A stretch of 64,000 nt of DNA from Daucus carota subsp. sativus. Its lineage: Eukaryota; Streptophyta; Magnoliopsida; Apiales; Apiaceae. The notes under the pieces were generated by a model. That model was not told the DNA's origin. It searched no databases and saw nothing but the letters and a program-made list of their open reading frames with translations. Both the position numbers and the translations under genes were made by a program. The stretch covers positions 41,016,390-41,080,389 of the forward strand of contig NC_030384.2 in the NCBI RefSeq assembly GCF_001625215.2, in the 5' to 3' direction. Below are positions 11,501 through 21,704 of this stretch, piece after piece. How positions within the stretch are numbered: the stretch's first letter is position 1; every line of letters begins with the position of its first letter.

Positions 11501-14500
11501 CTGTGGTAAAATCATCCACTTCTGTTTTGTGTCCCCTTTTAGCTGACTTGTGAACTTGTTATTTCAGTGGTCCATGCGATTTGAAGAAGAAGAAGTGAGG
11601 GCTGTAGCACTTGGTAATTCTTGGGTTGCTGCTGTTACAAGTCTAAATTTTCTTCGCATTTTCACGGAGGGTGGCCTGCAGGTTTGCGATATGATATATA
11701 TTATAGTTGTTTACATATTTACCTGTGTTGTCTTTAATTCTAACTTTTGTTTGTCTTGAAATCCTCCTCAAAATGATGCATGAGTTGAAAAACCTAGTTC
11801 GAACTAGATTCCTATATATGAAAAGTAAGACATGCCTTTGGGGAAAATATTATTCATGGAGAAATTCCTCTTCAATACAAGGAAGTAAGCAAGTACTATC
11901 GGTGTGGTGCCTATAAATAGAAACGGTTGTAGGCTTTTGAGTGTTTTTAGAGTTGCACTTGCACCAGTACCACAATGTAAGAAATATTTAACCTTTATGA
12001 GTTGGATAAAAGAGATATAACAGAGACAGTTTTGTGTCAAATAAGGTTATTTAAGACTGTATATGAGGAATTTGCTTCATATTATTGGTGTGCAATCTTT
12101 ATCCTCCCTTAAGCAGTGAAGCGATTTTCACGTTGAATAGTTGTGTTATTTACTATTGTGCTTGTGTTTGTATCTCATCTGCGATGATTGTGTGTGAAAC
12201 TGATCTTTAACAATTTATGGTTGCAAGATGAGCTCGATAAAATTGGCTACTTAAAATTGTGAAGGCAGATATACATAGGCTTCTTGTCTGAATTCATTAC
12301 ATTGCTACATCTAAGTCATCCAGGCATCCATTTATAAGTTGGCATGTATTGCTCCCCCACTCCACATGAGTAAGGACTTTTTAACATGTTAAAAGAGTTT
12401 CTCTGATAAAATATGTAAGGTGTTTCATATAGCTAAAGTGACTAAATTTACTGGTTTTTAAAGCCATAGCCTATCTGCTCTGACTAAAAGCTAGAGTAAA
12501 AGCTGTCAAAGGGACAATAGTTAGAATTTTGAGTATGTTTCAAGTAATACAAGAAACCTTGTTAACCCAAAAAGAGAAAATGCAAAAAAATTTGCAGAAA
12601 GGGGACAAACTAGAAACAGAAGTATGAAAGGAATTCAATGTTTTTTGTGAGTGTGGCAAGTTTAGTTCTCTATGGTTTCTATATGTAATGTATAAGACGA
12701 ATTAAGTATATAAGATATGATTCTATTATAGAAGCTGATGTTGGGTCTATTAAATAAACATTGCAGAAACATGTCCTTTCTCTTGACGGGCCAGTTGTGA
12801 CTGCATCAGGATGTGGTGATGAACTAGCTGTCGTCACACATTCTTCTTCACCCCTTGCTTCAAGTGAACAGGTATTGACTATATTGTTCTAGACCTATTG
12901 AGTAAATCTTGTTATGGTCAACTTTTAAAATCACTAATTAGTTCTTTGTGAGCAACTGAGCTCACCTAATTCATTTTCTGAAAAAAGTGCAATAGGCAAA
13001 ACACAAAAACACACACACATTTATTTACCATTAATCTACATTCTTTCTCTTACAGTATAAATTAATAAGCCTCTGCCATTGATTAAAAGAGTAACAGAAG
13101 ATATAAATATATGGCAGATATGATATAGATGCAAGTACTTCGGGATACTATTCTTATTGGTCTTAGTGGTAACTTCTCTGAGGACTACAATGAAATATGT
13201 AGATGGTGGTTAAGGGTTAATATTCTTTTTGGAATTGCAGATGTTGGAGTTTAAGGTATATAACATTTGTAGTGGGACTCTGTCTAAAAAAGGAAAACTT
13301 CCAATAACTCCTGGTTCATCTTTAACATGGTTTGGTTTCAGTGAAGAAGGCCAACTAAGCTCTTTCGATTCCAAGGTTTCTTTATATTATACCAATTGAT
13401 TTTTGTGCTGAGTATTATAATTACTGAAACTTTCGTCAAACTAATAGGAAATATGATTGCAGGGTGTTTTGAGAGTATTTACAAAACAGTATGGTGGCAG
13501 TTGGCTTCCACTCTTCAGGTATTTAATTCTTTGGGCTCTAGATAATTCTGTTTTTCCTGTCTTTGAGTATTAAAAGTTTAATTTCTTATAATTTTTTCAA
13601 ATTGTAGTGCTAGTAGATTGAAAAAACCAGAGGAGAACTATTGGGTTGCTGGCCTTAGTGCGAGCAAGTTGTTTTGCATTGTGTGCAAGTCTCCTGATAC
13701 CTTCCCGCAGGTCAGATTTATTAGTTTTATGGTTGTAATCTATTGAACATCCAGTTAATTAACAAAATCAATCATGCATGACTTTTCCCCCATTCATTTT
13801 AGGTGATTCCCAAACCAGTTTTGACTCTACTAGATCTTTCATGTCCTCTTGCATCATCTGATTTGGGAGCGGACAACCTAGAGAACGAGTTTATCTGTAA
13901 TAACATCCAGCTCTGCCAGGTATGTTACATTTTACAAACATGGTGGGAAATGAACCTGATGTTAAACATCAGATTGTACAATACTTTGCATGTCAGCCCT
14001 TCTGTAAAATGTGATAATTCTGCATTTTGAGTGAAATTGATTGTCATGATTTTCTAGGATGCTGATTTAGTGTCAGGTTACCCTGCCATTTTTACAAATC
14101 ACTTTAACTTGTGAAAAATGGTACAGATTCAAAGTAGGATTGATGAGATGCTAGCATCAGGCCAGGATACCTATTCTCTTGATGACGAGGCATTCAGTGT
14201 GGAAGCAGTTCAAGATAGATGCATTTTAAGGTTGATAGCATCCTGTTGCAATGGTAAGTTTGTTCTATTGATGTATAGTAATTAGTTTGTATATGCATTT
14301 ATTGCGAAGTTGTCATTTTTCACCATTCTATTATTACCCCGTAAACTGTCAGACATGAAATAGGGCTCATGCTTAGTTGCGATGTCTTTGCAGGTGACAA
14401 ACTTGTGAGAGCTACTGAGCTCGTTAAACTTCTTTCACTTGAAAAATCTGTAAGGGGTGCGATTAAACTTGTCACTGCCTTGAAGCTTCCAAATTTAGCA

Positions 14501-15191
14501 GAGAGGTTTAATCTAATATTAGAGGTATTCCTTTTAACATCCCTAAAGGCAGTTTGTCGCACACTCGCACTCAACCAAATTGAAAGCTTTTCTTCTCATG
14601 TTGATCAAAACGTTTCTCCATTTTCTCCTTTTGCAGGAAAGACTGCAGAAAGAAAGTATGGACACCCCATTCCTTTCCCGTGCAACCTTGAACAACTGTG
14701 ATACGTCATTTAAAGCTGATATGTCTGGCAAGACATCTATTCTACCTGAAAACAGTGGCAAAGCATCTATTCCACCCCCTGTAGAACCTGCAATTCCAGC
14801 AACATTAGAAAAGTTCCCAGCAAACTCCTTCACAAAGAAAACACTACAAGAGTCTGTGAAAGCTGGTAAGGCAAAAACTGATGAAAAGCAAGCTGTGAAA
14901 GTAGAAAGCAAAGCTACAGTAAATAATTCCTCGGAGTCAAAAAATTCTGTCGACATCAAGCATGCCGGACAGACTAGTAAGGTAGGAGAGGGTCATCGTC
15001 CATCTAATCCATTTGCAAAGTCTTCAAACAACCAGGAGAAATCCATGGACAAGAATGCTGGACAGACTAGTAAGGTAGGAGAGGGTCATCGCCCATCTAA
15101 TCCATTTGCAAAGTCTTCAAACAACCAAGAGAAATCATCTTTGTTAGATTCTCTAAAAAAGATGAAAAATGACAAAACACAACAAAAGTAA
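8538..15191 (+). CDS. EOL1: CTF4/WDHD1 (AND-1) type replication factor, EOL1-like, 12 exons
   Basis: Ctf4/AND-1 proteins form a replisome hub linking the MCM helicase to DNA polymerase alpha; the Arabidopsis homologue EOL1 also interacts with LHP1. Exons: 8538-8811, 9526-10670, 11040-11216, 11568-11681, 12767-12871, 13241-13375, 13463-13518, 13608-13710, 13803-13919, 14127-14253, 14394-14524, 14637-15191; all GT-AG, joining to 1012 residues. Residues 1-350 form an N-terminal WD40 propeller (repeated LASGSxDxxVKLY-type strands). An acidic and basic linker follows, then from about residue 450 the SepB/Ctf4 second propeller (RRFLCYNMLGSITSID) and a helical tail. The ATG at 8538 is chosen because the frame upstream offers only a non-ATG codon. 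Two internal tandem repeats are listed separately. Intron 1 carries a G-rich tract. Confidence 0.93.
8892..8935 (+). repeat. G-rich tract with G-quadruplex potential in CTF4-like intron 1
   Basis: GGGAGGTAGGGAGGTAGGGGGG is followed by a GA run and an uninterrupted run of 15 G (8921-8935). At least four G-triplets with short loops lie on the sense strand, so both DNA and pre-mRNA could fold. Folding is inferred. Confidence 0.7.
10386..10487 (+). repeat. in-frame 51-bp tandem duplication in the CTF4-like linker
   Basis: Two adjacent 17-residue units, DDELNFFPKAESHKKPR and DDELNFFPKPESRKKPR, at 10386-10436 and 10437-10487. They differ at two residues and several third codon positions. Each unit joins an acidic start, an FFPK core and a basic end. 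Confidence 0.95.
14964..15137 (+). repeat. 93-bp period tandem duplication in the CTF4-like C-terminus
   Basis: Copy 1 starts at 14964 and copy 2 at 15057. Over 27 aligned codons (AGQTSKV..., RPSNPFAKSSNNQEKS) the copies differ only at four third positions (GCC/GCT, CGT/CGC, CAG/CAA, TCC/TCA), all synonymous. Copy 1 has four extra residues (MDKN) as spacer. Confidence 0.95.
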
Positions 15192-16553
15192 GCCGGTGCA
15201 GTCACATCTGCAGAGAGCAGCTCAACACAAGGCCTTGTGTTGCAGTTCTGATGTCCTGGGTAATTATGTTCTTTAAGTTGTTTTGTACTACCAATTACCC
15301 AAGGGTATAGATTTTATTTTTTTTGCATTAGAAATAAAATTTTCATCTCTGACCATTGTGTTCAAAAACGTTTTATGTATACCAAAATTTATATGTTTTA
15401 TATATTGTTGTTATAAGCTTTTTTTACTTTGTCATGCTTTTTTGTTGTTGCTAACTTTGCCATTCATTTAGATTTTGCTTTATAATATTGTAATTAAAAT
15501 TGTTTGTTAAACTTGAAATTTTATATTTTTTTGTCATTTAGATGTGTATTTTTAAATACATTTTAAATTTATTTTTTCTAAATAGGTGGTAGCTATTGGT
15601 ATATACTATTGTAATTTAAATTAATTTTCCGGTATATCGATGAACACACGTTAACAATCATTTTTTAATTAGATAGAACATATTTATTGACTCATTTCAT
15701 AATAGTCTTTGTGTATAGTAAAAATCTAACATATAAATGAAATATAAATAACATATATTTATGAGCACACTAGAAAAACCTTTTTAAAATCGGTTTTTCT
15801 AGTGTGTGCCCATGAGCACACACTAAGCACTAAAATTTATAAGTTTGGTGGTTTTTGATTGGCTCATGCTTCTTTATAATGGTGGACCCCCTGCAAATTC
15901 ACCAACCACGCCAATCAAAATCTACCAAAACTATAAAATTTAATGCTTACCATATGCCCATGGGCACACACTAGACAAATCATTTTAAAATTATGTGGTT
16001 CATTATTTTGACAATCTATCTTATATATCATATATTGTGAATTGTGATAGTATTCATACATATTTACATCTTATAAGTCCATAATCACTCAAATTAAAAA
16101 TCTAACTAGGCTTAGATATCATTTTAGTCATTGAAGTGAAGTCGGAGAAAGTAAAAGCCGAGGTCGCTAACCTAATCGGCTAGTCCATCAAAATAATAAA
16201 AATAAAATATACAATATATAATATATTTTATATTTATCATTGTTATACTAATTTACATACTTTAAATTTGAGATTATATCAATCATGATTATAATTACAG
16301 CCATTTATTTATATATATATCATAAAATACATGTCAATATGGGAAAAAAAAATAAACTATTAGGCGTAAAAACTGCATCCAAATAACAAACAACTCAAAA
16401 AGTGTTTGGAGTAAATTAAAAATTTTAAAGATATAAATTTGTGTATAATATCATCACATATATACGTATGTGCTTTACATTCCCCATTCTCAGAAATGAA
16501 GTAACTAGAACGCCCAAATCACAAACCCTAGATCTTCAATCTCCCTACAATTA
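15192..16553. other. intergenic between the CTF4-like and RING genes
   Basis: AT-rich DNA with the CTF4-like 3' flank, a foldback element at 15765-15974 listed separately, and the RING gene promoter. AAACCCTA (telo-box-like) lies at about 16523-16530, 24 bp before the RING ATG. No other gene seen. Confidence 0.5.
15765..15974. mobile_element. foldback MITE-like element
   Basis: 15799-15974 has inverted ends: CTAGTGTGTGCCCATGAGC on the left and, on the right, GCCCATGGGCACACACTAG, with further inner pairing (CACTAAAATTTATA against TATAAAATTTAATG, and GATTGGC against GCCAATC). Just outside, GCACACTAGAAAAACC (15765-15780) and GGTTTTTCTAGTGTGTGC (15792-15809) form another hairpin. No coding content; superfamily not assigned. 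Confidence 0.65.
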
Positions 16554-17942
16554 ATGGCTGAAATTACATATTTACATCTCGAAGAGGACGAGGACGAGGA
16601 CGATGTCGTTGTTGATATAAACATCGCCGGAGATGACGTGTCTATCGGCGACGCAATCGAAACACTCGATCCGACGCCGATTTGGTCTCAAAATGTCGAT
16701 GAATTCGATATATATCCATTGGATCTCGAGTTTACGACCCATGAAATGCGTACATCGAGTGTGTCTAATCAGAATGATGATCGATATGAATCTCGGGTCT
16801 TTGGGGTTGGATCCGAACCGGAGGAGGAAACGGGTTTTGATTTGTTTGATAGGGAGAATCAGGTGAATTTTGTTATGGGTATGTTTGATCAGCGGGTTGA
16901 GGACTCGGGTTTGGATCCGGATTTTGGAGTTATTGGTGGGAATGATGATATGGGTATGGATAATTTGGAGCTTGACATAGGGTTGGATTTCGGGTTGGGG
17001 TTTTCGATTGATTCTCGTAATGTGGATGATGATGATGATGAGGATGACTATTCTGGGTTCATCTGTGCTGATTGTGGGGATGAGTTTTTCGAGTCTGTTA
17101 GAGGGTCTGGGAGCATGTCTGATTCGGGTGAATCGTCGGATTTGGTCGAGGGTGAATTTTTTATGGAGGGGTTGAGAGATGTTGATATTGAGTTGGATTC
17201 GGGTGAGGGGAGAAATGGGGTGGTTGATGATTTTGCTTTTGGTGATGGGGATGAGGAGGACGGGGATGGTCTTGGGATTTGTTTGGATTCATTACAGTTG
17301 GAAGAAGTTATGGATGTGAATAATAATGAGAGCAATGGTAATGGAGATTTTGAGTGGGAGGAAGTTGATGGTAGAGTAGAAGATCGGGAGGTTTTGAGTA
17401 TGTTTTTTGAAGATGAGGGAAATGATGATGCTTCTGTTTTGCAGTTGAGAGAATCGGGAGGGGTGGGTGATGCAGAGAGAAGTCGAACTAGGGTGAATTT
17501 AGAGTGGGAAGTTTTGTTGAATGTGAATAATTTTGGGGTCAATCACGGGTTTGGGAATGATGACGCGGATGGTGGTTATGTTGATCATGATGAGTACATG
17601 ACGGCGGAGTACGAGACCTTGTTTGCACAGTTTGGTGAGAATGAAAATGCAGTACTAGGGAGACCACCGGCTTCTAAGAATGTTGTTGAGAATCTTGATT
17701 TGGTGCTTATAAAGGAAGAAGATGTGGAGAATGATGATGCACTGTGTGCTGTTTGTAAGGATGGGATGAATGTTGGGGAAAAGGCAAAACAGCTACCTTG
17801 TTCACATCGTTACCATGGAGAATGCATTGTGCCTTGGCTGGGAATCAGGAATACCTGTCCAGTCTGTCGATATGAGTTGCCAACAGATGATCCTGATTAC
17901 GAGCGTAGGAAGAGGAGCCTTAGAGATGTGCAAGTGCAATGA
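16554..17942 (+). CDS. RING-H2 finger protein, probable E3 ubiquitin ligase, intronless
   Basis: Probable E3 ligase that recruits an E2 through its RING and passes ubiquitin to unknown targets. Single exon of 462 residues; the ATG at 16554 is the first in frame after upstream stops. The C-terminal RING-H2 spans about residues 398-439: C-AV-C, then CSHRYHGEC, then CPVC, giving the C3H2C3 ligands. The N-terminal 390 residues are very acidic and low in complexity, with a run of Asp/Glu near residue 157, and carry a CADCGDEFF stretch that could be a partial zinc knuckle but has no second pair nearby. No membrane segment or signal peptide is seen. Similar architecture occurs in CIP8/RING1-like plant ligases; I cannot assign a specific orthologue. 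Confidence 0.88.
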   Translation: MAEITYLHLEEDEDEDDVVVDINIAGDDVSIGDAIETLDPTPIWSQNVDEFDIYPLDLEFTTHEMRTSSVSNQNDDRYESRVFGVGSEPEEETGFDLFDRENQVNFVMGMFDQRVEDSGLDPDFGVIGGNDDMGMDNLELDIGLDFGLGFSIDSRNVDDDDDEDDYSGFICADCGDEFFESVRGSGSMSDSGESSDLVEGEFFMEGLRDVDIELDSGEGRNGVVDDFAFGDGDEEDGDGLGICLDSLQLEEVMDVNNNESNGNGDFEWEEVDGRVEDREVLSMFFEDEGNDDASVLQLRESGGVGDAERSRTRVNLEWEVLLNVNNFGVNHGFGNDDADGGYVDHDEYMTAEYETLFAQFGENENAVLGRPPASKNVVENLDLVLIKEEDVENDDALCAVCKDGMNVGEKAKQLPCSHRYHGECIVPWLGIRNTCPVCRYELPTDDPDYERRKRSLRDVQVQ

Positions 17943-18440
17943 CTTCATTTTGCAACCAATTGTAAGGAATTTGCTGGGTTGCGTTTGAAGTTTAACCACA
18001 TGTCTAGTCTTTGTTCTAGGAAAGAGTGAGTATATTTGTCTCGAGATTTGGTTTGGTGACAATCTGAATGTTTTTGTATGCAATATGATGGAACAGTATA
18101 GATGTATGCTATGTAGCTAGCTTATTTTTGAATTCTGTGTATAAATAAATTTAAAATCTAAAGGAGTTGATCATGCATACCTTGATTTTGGAATATGAGT
18201 TGTGTTGAATCATTAGGTAGAAGGTTTTTGTGGTCAGAATTATAATGGCATTCAAAAAATTGTATCTGGGATTTTTATTGTAACATGGAACATGTATTTA
18301 TACAAAGTAAATCATTTAAACCATAGTTGTACACATCACTAACTGTAATTCAAGTAAGATACTACCATGGTCTTTTAACTTCCATTAACCTATACCAGGG
18401 ATCTGAAATGTGGAATTTGTTCCAGTCTGGCTGAATTGTA
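17943..18440. other. convergent 3' region between the RING and PPR genes
   Basis: Holds the RING gene 3' UTR (ATAAATAAA-type signals near 18140) and DNA beyond the PPR relic. No separate gene seen. Confidence 0.5.
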
Positions 18441-18652
18441 ACTATCTTGAAAAGTAGGCGTATTTTTGTGATCCTTGGATGCTAGTACGTTTATTCCTTT
18501 CACTGCTTTAAACAGGTCAAAATATTGTTAGTTTCTGGGTGTGATCCCTTCAAAATCTTTGCTTTCTGATCTTATTGCAGGCCAAATGAAGAAGTTAGTT
18601 TCTCATTATGGCCACTCTGAATCCTCTACTTACTCATCTTTCCTTCACTTAA
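18441..18652 (-). pseudogene. decayed DYW domain downstream of the PPR stop codon
   Basis: Read on the minus strand in frame with the PPR gene past its TGA, the sequence shows two stops and then GHNEKLTSSFGL at 18613-18578, matching the DYW-domain block xHSEKLAISFGL. About 20 nt on, in another frame, FEGITPR (18554-18534) matches SEGTTIR, and after an in-frame stop KDHKNTPTFQDS (18476-18441) matches RDNKRFHHFKDG near the DYW end. The spacing between the first and last blocks is 137 nt against about 150 in an intact domain. The CxxCH zinc-binding core is not recognisable. This is the remnant of a DYW cytidine-deaminase-like domain. Confidence 0.8.
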
Positions 18653-21298
18653 TCATGAAGTAGTGACCTCGACAGTTTCAGGCACATAACCAATCTCATT
18701 TATCCCAACATCCAGACTTGACCAAATTTCTTGGATCTCTTTGGACTCCAGGAACTTTTTATCACCAGCTACGAAGTTGTAAGTTTTCCCTTTAACTTCA
18801 ATCCAGCTAGAGCCTGCATCTTTCTTTCCAAGTCCCAGTTCTTTCATCCTTAACCTGACTCTTCTCACATCGTCCCACTTTCCGGATCCAGCAAACAAGT
18901 TTGAGAGTAAAATGTAATTATCTGCTTTGTTTGGCTCCAATTCTAACAACTTACCAGCAAATTGCTTTCCTAAATCCAGTTCCCCTCTTAATCTACATGA
19001 ACTGAGCAATGAGTTCCAAATTGCAGCATCAGGTTCTACATGCATATCCTCTATCAGCTCTACAGCATCATCAAATCGACCAGCTCGACCCAGCATGTCA
19101 ATGACGCAAGCATAATGCTCTAGTTCTGGCTCCACTCCATGCATAACCTGCATCTCATTTAAACACTTGATGCCTTCTTCAATCAACCCCATATGGTCAC
19201 ATGCCATCAAAATACCCATATAAGTGAACCTGTCTGGCTTTAAGCCTAACATTTGCATTTCACGGAAACGATACAGGGCCTCTTCCCCGCATCCATGAAT
19301 ACCATATCCGGCTATTAAACATGTCAATGCTGCAACATCTCTTTTCTTTAAATGTTCAAAGACCCTCTGTGATTGTTTTATTGAGCCACTATGTGCATAC
19401 ATATCTATAATAGAACAACCAACATACAAATCGTCAATCAGGCCAGCCTTCAGAGCAAAACAGTGAGTTTCTTTGCCAAGTCGCAAAGCTGATAGCTGTG
19501 AACAAGCCCCAAGAACACTTGTTATTACAATTTCATGAGGTTGTATTCCCTCACACACCAACTTGCGAAAAAGATTTATTGCTTCAGTAGGCAGTCCATT
19601 CTGTGAGTAACCGCTAATCATCGCATTCCAGCCTACTAAACTTTTATCTTCCATCCCTTCAAACAAAAACTTTGCACATAATAGTTTTCCACAACGAGTG
19701 TATAGTGAAATCAGAGATACAAAGATATATGGGTCGGTGACTGAACCCTTTTTTATATGAAATCCATGGACTTCTTTGCCATGCCGAAGAGATCTAAGCT
19801 CAGTACACGCTAGAAGTAAGCTTGAAATGCTAAACCAGTCAGGATCCAAGTTAGATGAACTCATTTGGAGGTAAATATCAAGAGCCATTGAAGGATCTCC
19901 ATTTTGTGCATAACCACCAAGAAGAGCATTCCAAGAACTCACAGTTCTGTTCTCAATGCAATTAAAGACATTCCGAGCAGATCTTAATGACCCACACTTT
20001 GCATAGGCTGTTATAAACGCGTTCAATACCAGCTCATTATATTGAAACCCATGTCTAAGTGAATAGGCATGAAGTATCCTTACCCTCAATAGTTCCGACC
20101 TTTGTAAACAAACTGGTAACAAATTCAATATCGTAACCTCATTAGCACCCAAAGAACTCTTAACTTGCATATTCTGCAAAATGTTGAACGTTTGACAAAC
20201 ATCCCCATCTCTAGAATAAGCTGCAATTAGGGAATTCCAAGAAACTATATTTCTGCTATCATTCTTGTCGAAAACTACTTGAGCTTCAGTCACATACCCA
20301 CATTTTGCATACATATCCACTAAAGCATTACTCACCTTTACCTCCTTGCTCAATTTCATCTTCACTGCTATACAATGAATCATCCTCCCCATCTCTATTT
20401 CTCCCTCTGCAGCACAAACTGGCAATACACTCACCAGCGTAGCATCATCAGGTACCATACCTTCTTGACTATTTAACATTCTTCCAAACAAACCTAAACT
20501 GCTTCCATACCACCCGTTCTTGGAAAATACAGAGATCATCGAATTCCAAGAAACCAAATTCTTGTTAGCATTATGTTCAAACACCCTAGCAGCATCCATA
20601 ACCAACCCAAATTTCCCATAATTAGAAACCAATGCATTACAAACAAAAAGATCACAAGCCAAACCCATCTTCAATCCTAAACCATGAACACTCTGCAGCA
20701 ACCCTGAGTCCATAATCTCCCCACAAGCCTTAATCACACAAGGGAAAGTAAAATTATCCGGCTTACATTCACACGCAATCAACAACTCACAAAAGACTAA
20801 CAATGCATCAAACCAAAGCTCATTTCTGACATACGCACTAACAATTGCATTCCACAAGCACAAATCTTTTACCGTTGATTGATCAAAAACAATACGAGAA
20901 TCTAAAGGAAACCCACAATTTGAATACATTGTAATAACACTTGTATTAAGAAAAATGTCATCTTTAAAAGGGGTAAAATCAGAAACCAACTCATGAGCTT
21001 TTCTGCCAATTTCAGTCTCTTTCTGATGGCCACTAGCTTGCAACAACAGCCCCAATGCAGAAACCATGTCAGAAGAACTGCGCTCGACATTCTTGGCTTC
21101 TTGTTGTAGTAATTTTAAGGCCTTGTTGAGGTCATTGGATTGGCATAAACTGTTTATTTGCTGAGGTAAAGAGAACTGAGAATTCTGTGGGGTTGAATCA
21201 GGTAATTTAGCTTTGCTGTTGATGGGTTTTTCGACTTGGATGCTGCGGTGAAGACCGTGGTGCTGGAGTGATGAAAATGGTGGCGCCACCGCAGACAT
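18653..21298 (-). CDS. PLS-class PPR protein, E/E+ end, DYW domain lost
   Basis: PPR proteins bind organellar RNA, PLS types mainly for C-to-U editing in mitochondria or plastids. Single exon, 881 residues from the ATG at 21298-21296; an alternative upstream TTG at 21340 is not a usual start. The frame is a long array of P, L and S motifs (repeated NALVDMYAKCG, VVSWNSLI and WNAMISGYSQNG type blocks), followed by E and E+ motifs (IWNSLLSSCRLRGE, LLSNLFAGSGKWDDVRRVR, AGSSWIEVKGK). It ends shortly after GYVPE, where DYW-class relatives continue for about 95 residues; a relic of that domain follows (18441-18652). Closest recalled relative is At1g18485, which has a DYW domain. The N-terminus is Ser/Pro-rich and could be an organelle transit peptide. 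The protein may still act by borrowing a DYW partner in trans. Confidence 0.92.
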   Translation of the reverse strand: MSAVAPPFSSLQHHGLHRSIQVEKPINSKAKLPDSTPQNSQFSLPQQINSLCQSNDLNKALKLLQQEAKNVERSSSDMVSALGLLLQASGHQKETEIGRKAHELVSDFTPFKDDIFLNTSVITMYSNCGFPLDSRIVFDQSTVKDLCLWNAIVSAYVRNELWFDALLVFCELLIACECKPDNFTFPCVIKACGEIMDSGLLQSVHGLGLKMGLACDLFVCNALVSNYGKFGLVMDAARVFEHNANKNLVSWNSMISVFSKNGWYGSSLGLFGRMLNSQEGMVPDDATLVSVLPVCAAEGEIEMGRMIHCIAVKMKLSKEVKVSNALVDMYAKCGYVTEAQVVFDKNDSRNIVSWNSLIAAYSRDGDVCQTFNILQNMQVKSSLGANEVTILNLLPVCLQRSELLRVRILHAYSLRHGFQYNELVLNAFITAYAKCGSLRSARNVFNCIENRTVSSWNALLGGYAQNGDPSMALDIYLQMSSSNLDPDWFSISSLLLACTELRSLRHGKEVHGFHIKKGSVTDPYIFVSLISLYTRCGKLLCAKFLFEGMEDKSLVGWNAMISGYSQNGLPTEAINLFRKLVCEGIQPHEIVITSVLGACSQLSALRLGKETHCFALKAGLIDDLYVGCSIIDMYAHSGSIKQSQRVFEHLKKRDVAALTCLIAGYGIHGCGEEALYRFREMQMLGLKPDRFTYMGILMACDHMGLIEEGIKCLNEMQVMHGVEPELEHYACVIDMLGRAGRFDDAVELIEDMHVEPDAAIWNSLLSSCRLRGELDLGKQFAGKLLELEPNKADNYILLSNLFAGSGKWDDVRRVRLRMKELGLGKKDAGSSWIEVKGKTYNFVAGDKKFLESKEIQEIWSSLDVGINEIGYVPETVEVTTS

Positions 21299-21420
21299 GG
21301 TGGTCAAGTTGTGAGGAGGGGAATAACTGGAAAAACTCAACTTGCGCGGGCATGTTCAGTCCTAGGGAATATATCAACATGTTAATTTTAGTGGCTAAAA
21401 TAAATTGACTGTATGTATTA

Positions 21421-21704
21421 CTCCCTCCGTCCCACCCATCATTTCTTATCAAATGGGTTGGGCACGGAGGTTAAAGAATATGTATAAAGTAGTGGAAAAG
21501 AGGAAGAAAAGTGGGTAAAGTGGTGGGACCCATTGATTTTTAATGTATAAAAAGAAGATAGTGGAGTAAAAGTAGTGTGAAAAGGAAAGAAAAGTGGAGA
21601 AGTGGTGGGACCCATTGACTATTTTTGGTAAGTTTTGAAATGTAAAGAATTGGATGGGACACCCCAAAAAGGAAAGTGTAAAGAAATTGGTGGGACGGAG
21701 GGAG
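21421..21704. mobile_element. Stowaway-like MITE (284 bp) in the PPR promoter
   Basis: Terminal inverted repeats CTCCCTCCGTCCCACC and GGTGGGACGGAGGGAG are perfect, and TA lies on both sides (21419-21420, 21705-21706). CTCCCTCCGT ends with a TA duplication are the Tc1/mariner Stowaway signature. It starts 123 bp upstream of the PPR start codon. A related fragment (ACTCCTCATGTCCCATTTTATATG) lies at about 21798-21821. Confidence 0.9.

Noticed and set aside
17048..17542. 164-codon minus-strand ORF rich in Ser/Pro
   Set aside because: It is the antisense shadow of the acidic RING-H2 coding sequence.
21207..21452. alternative minus-strand start giving an N-terminal extension to the PPR gene
   Set aside because: The upstream ATG (MPAQVEF) is in another frame; the in-frame extension would need a TTG start.
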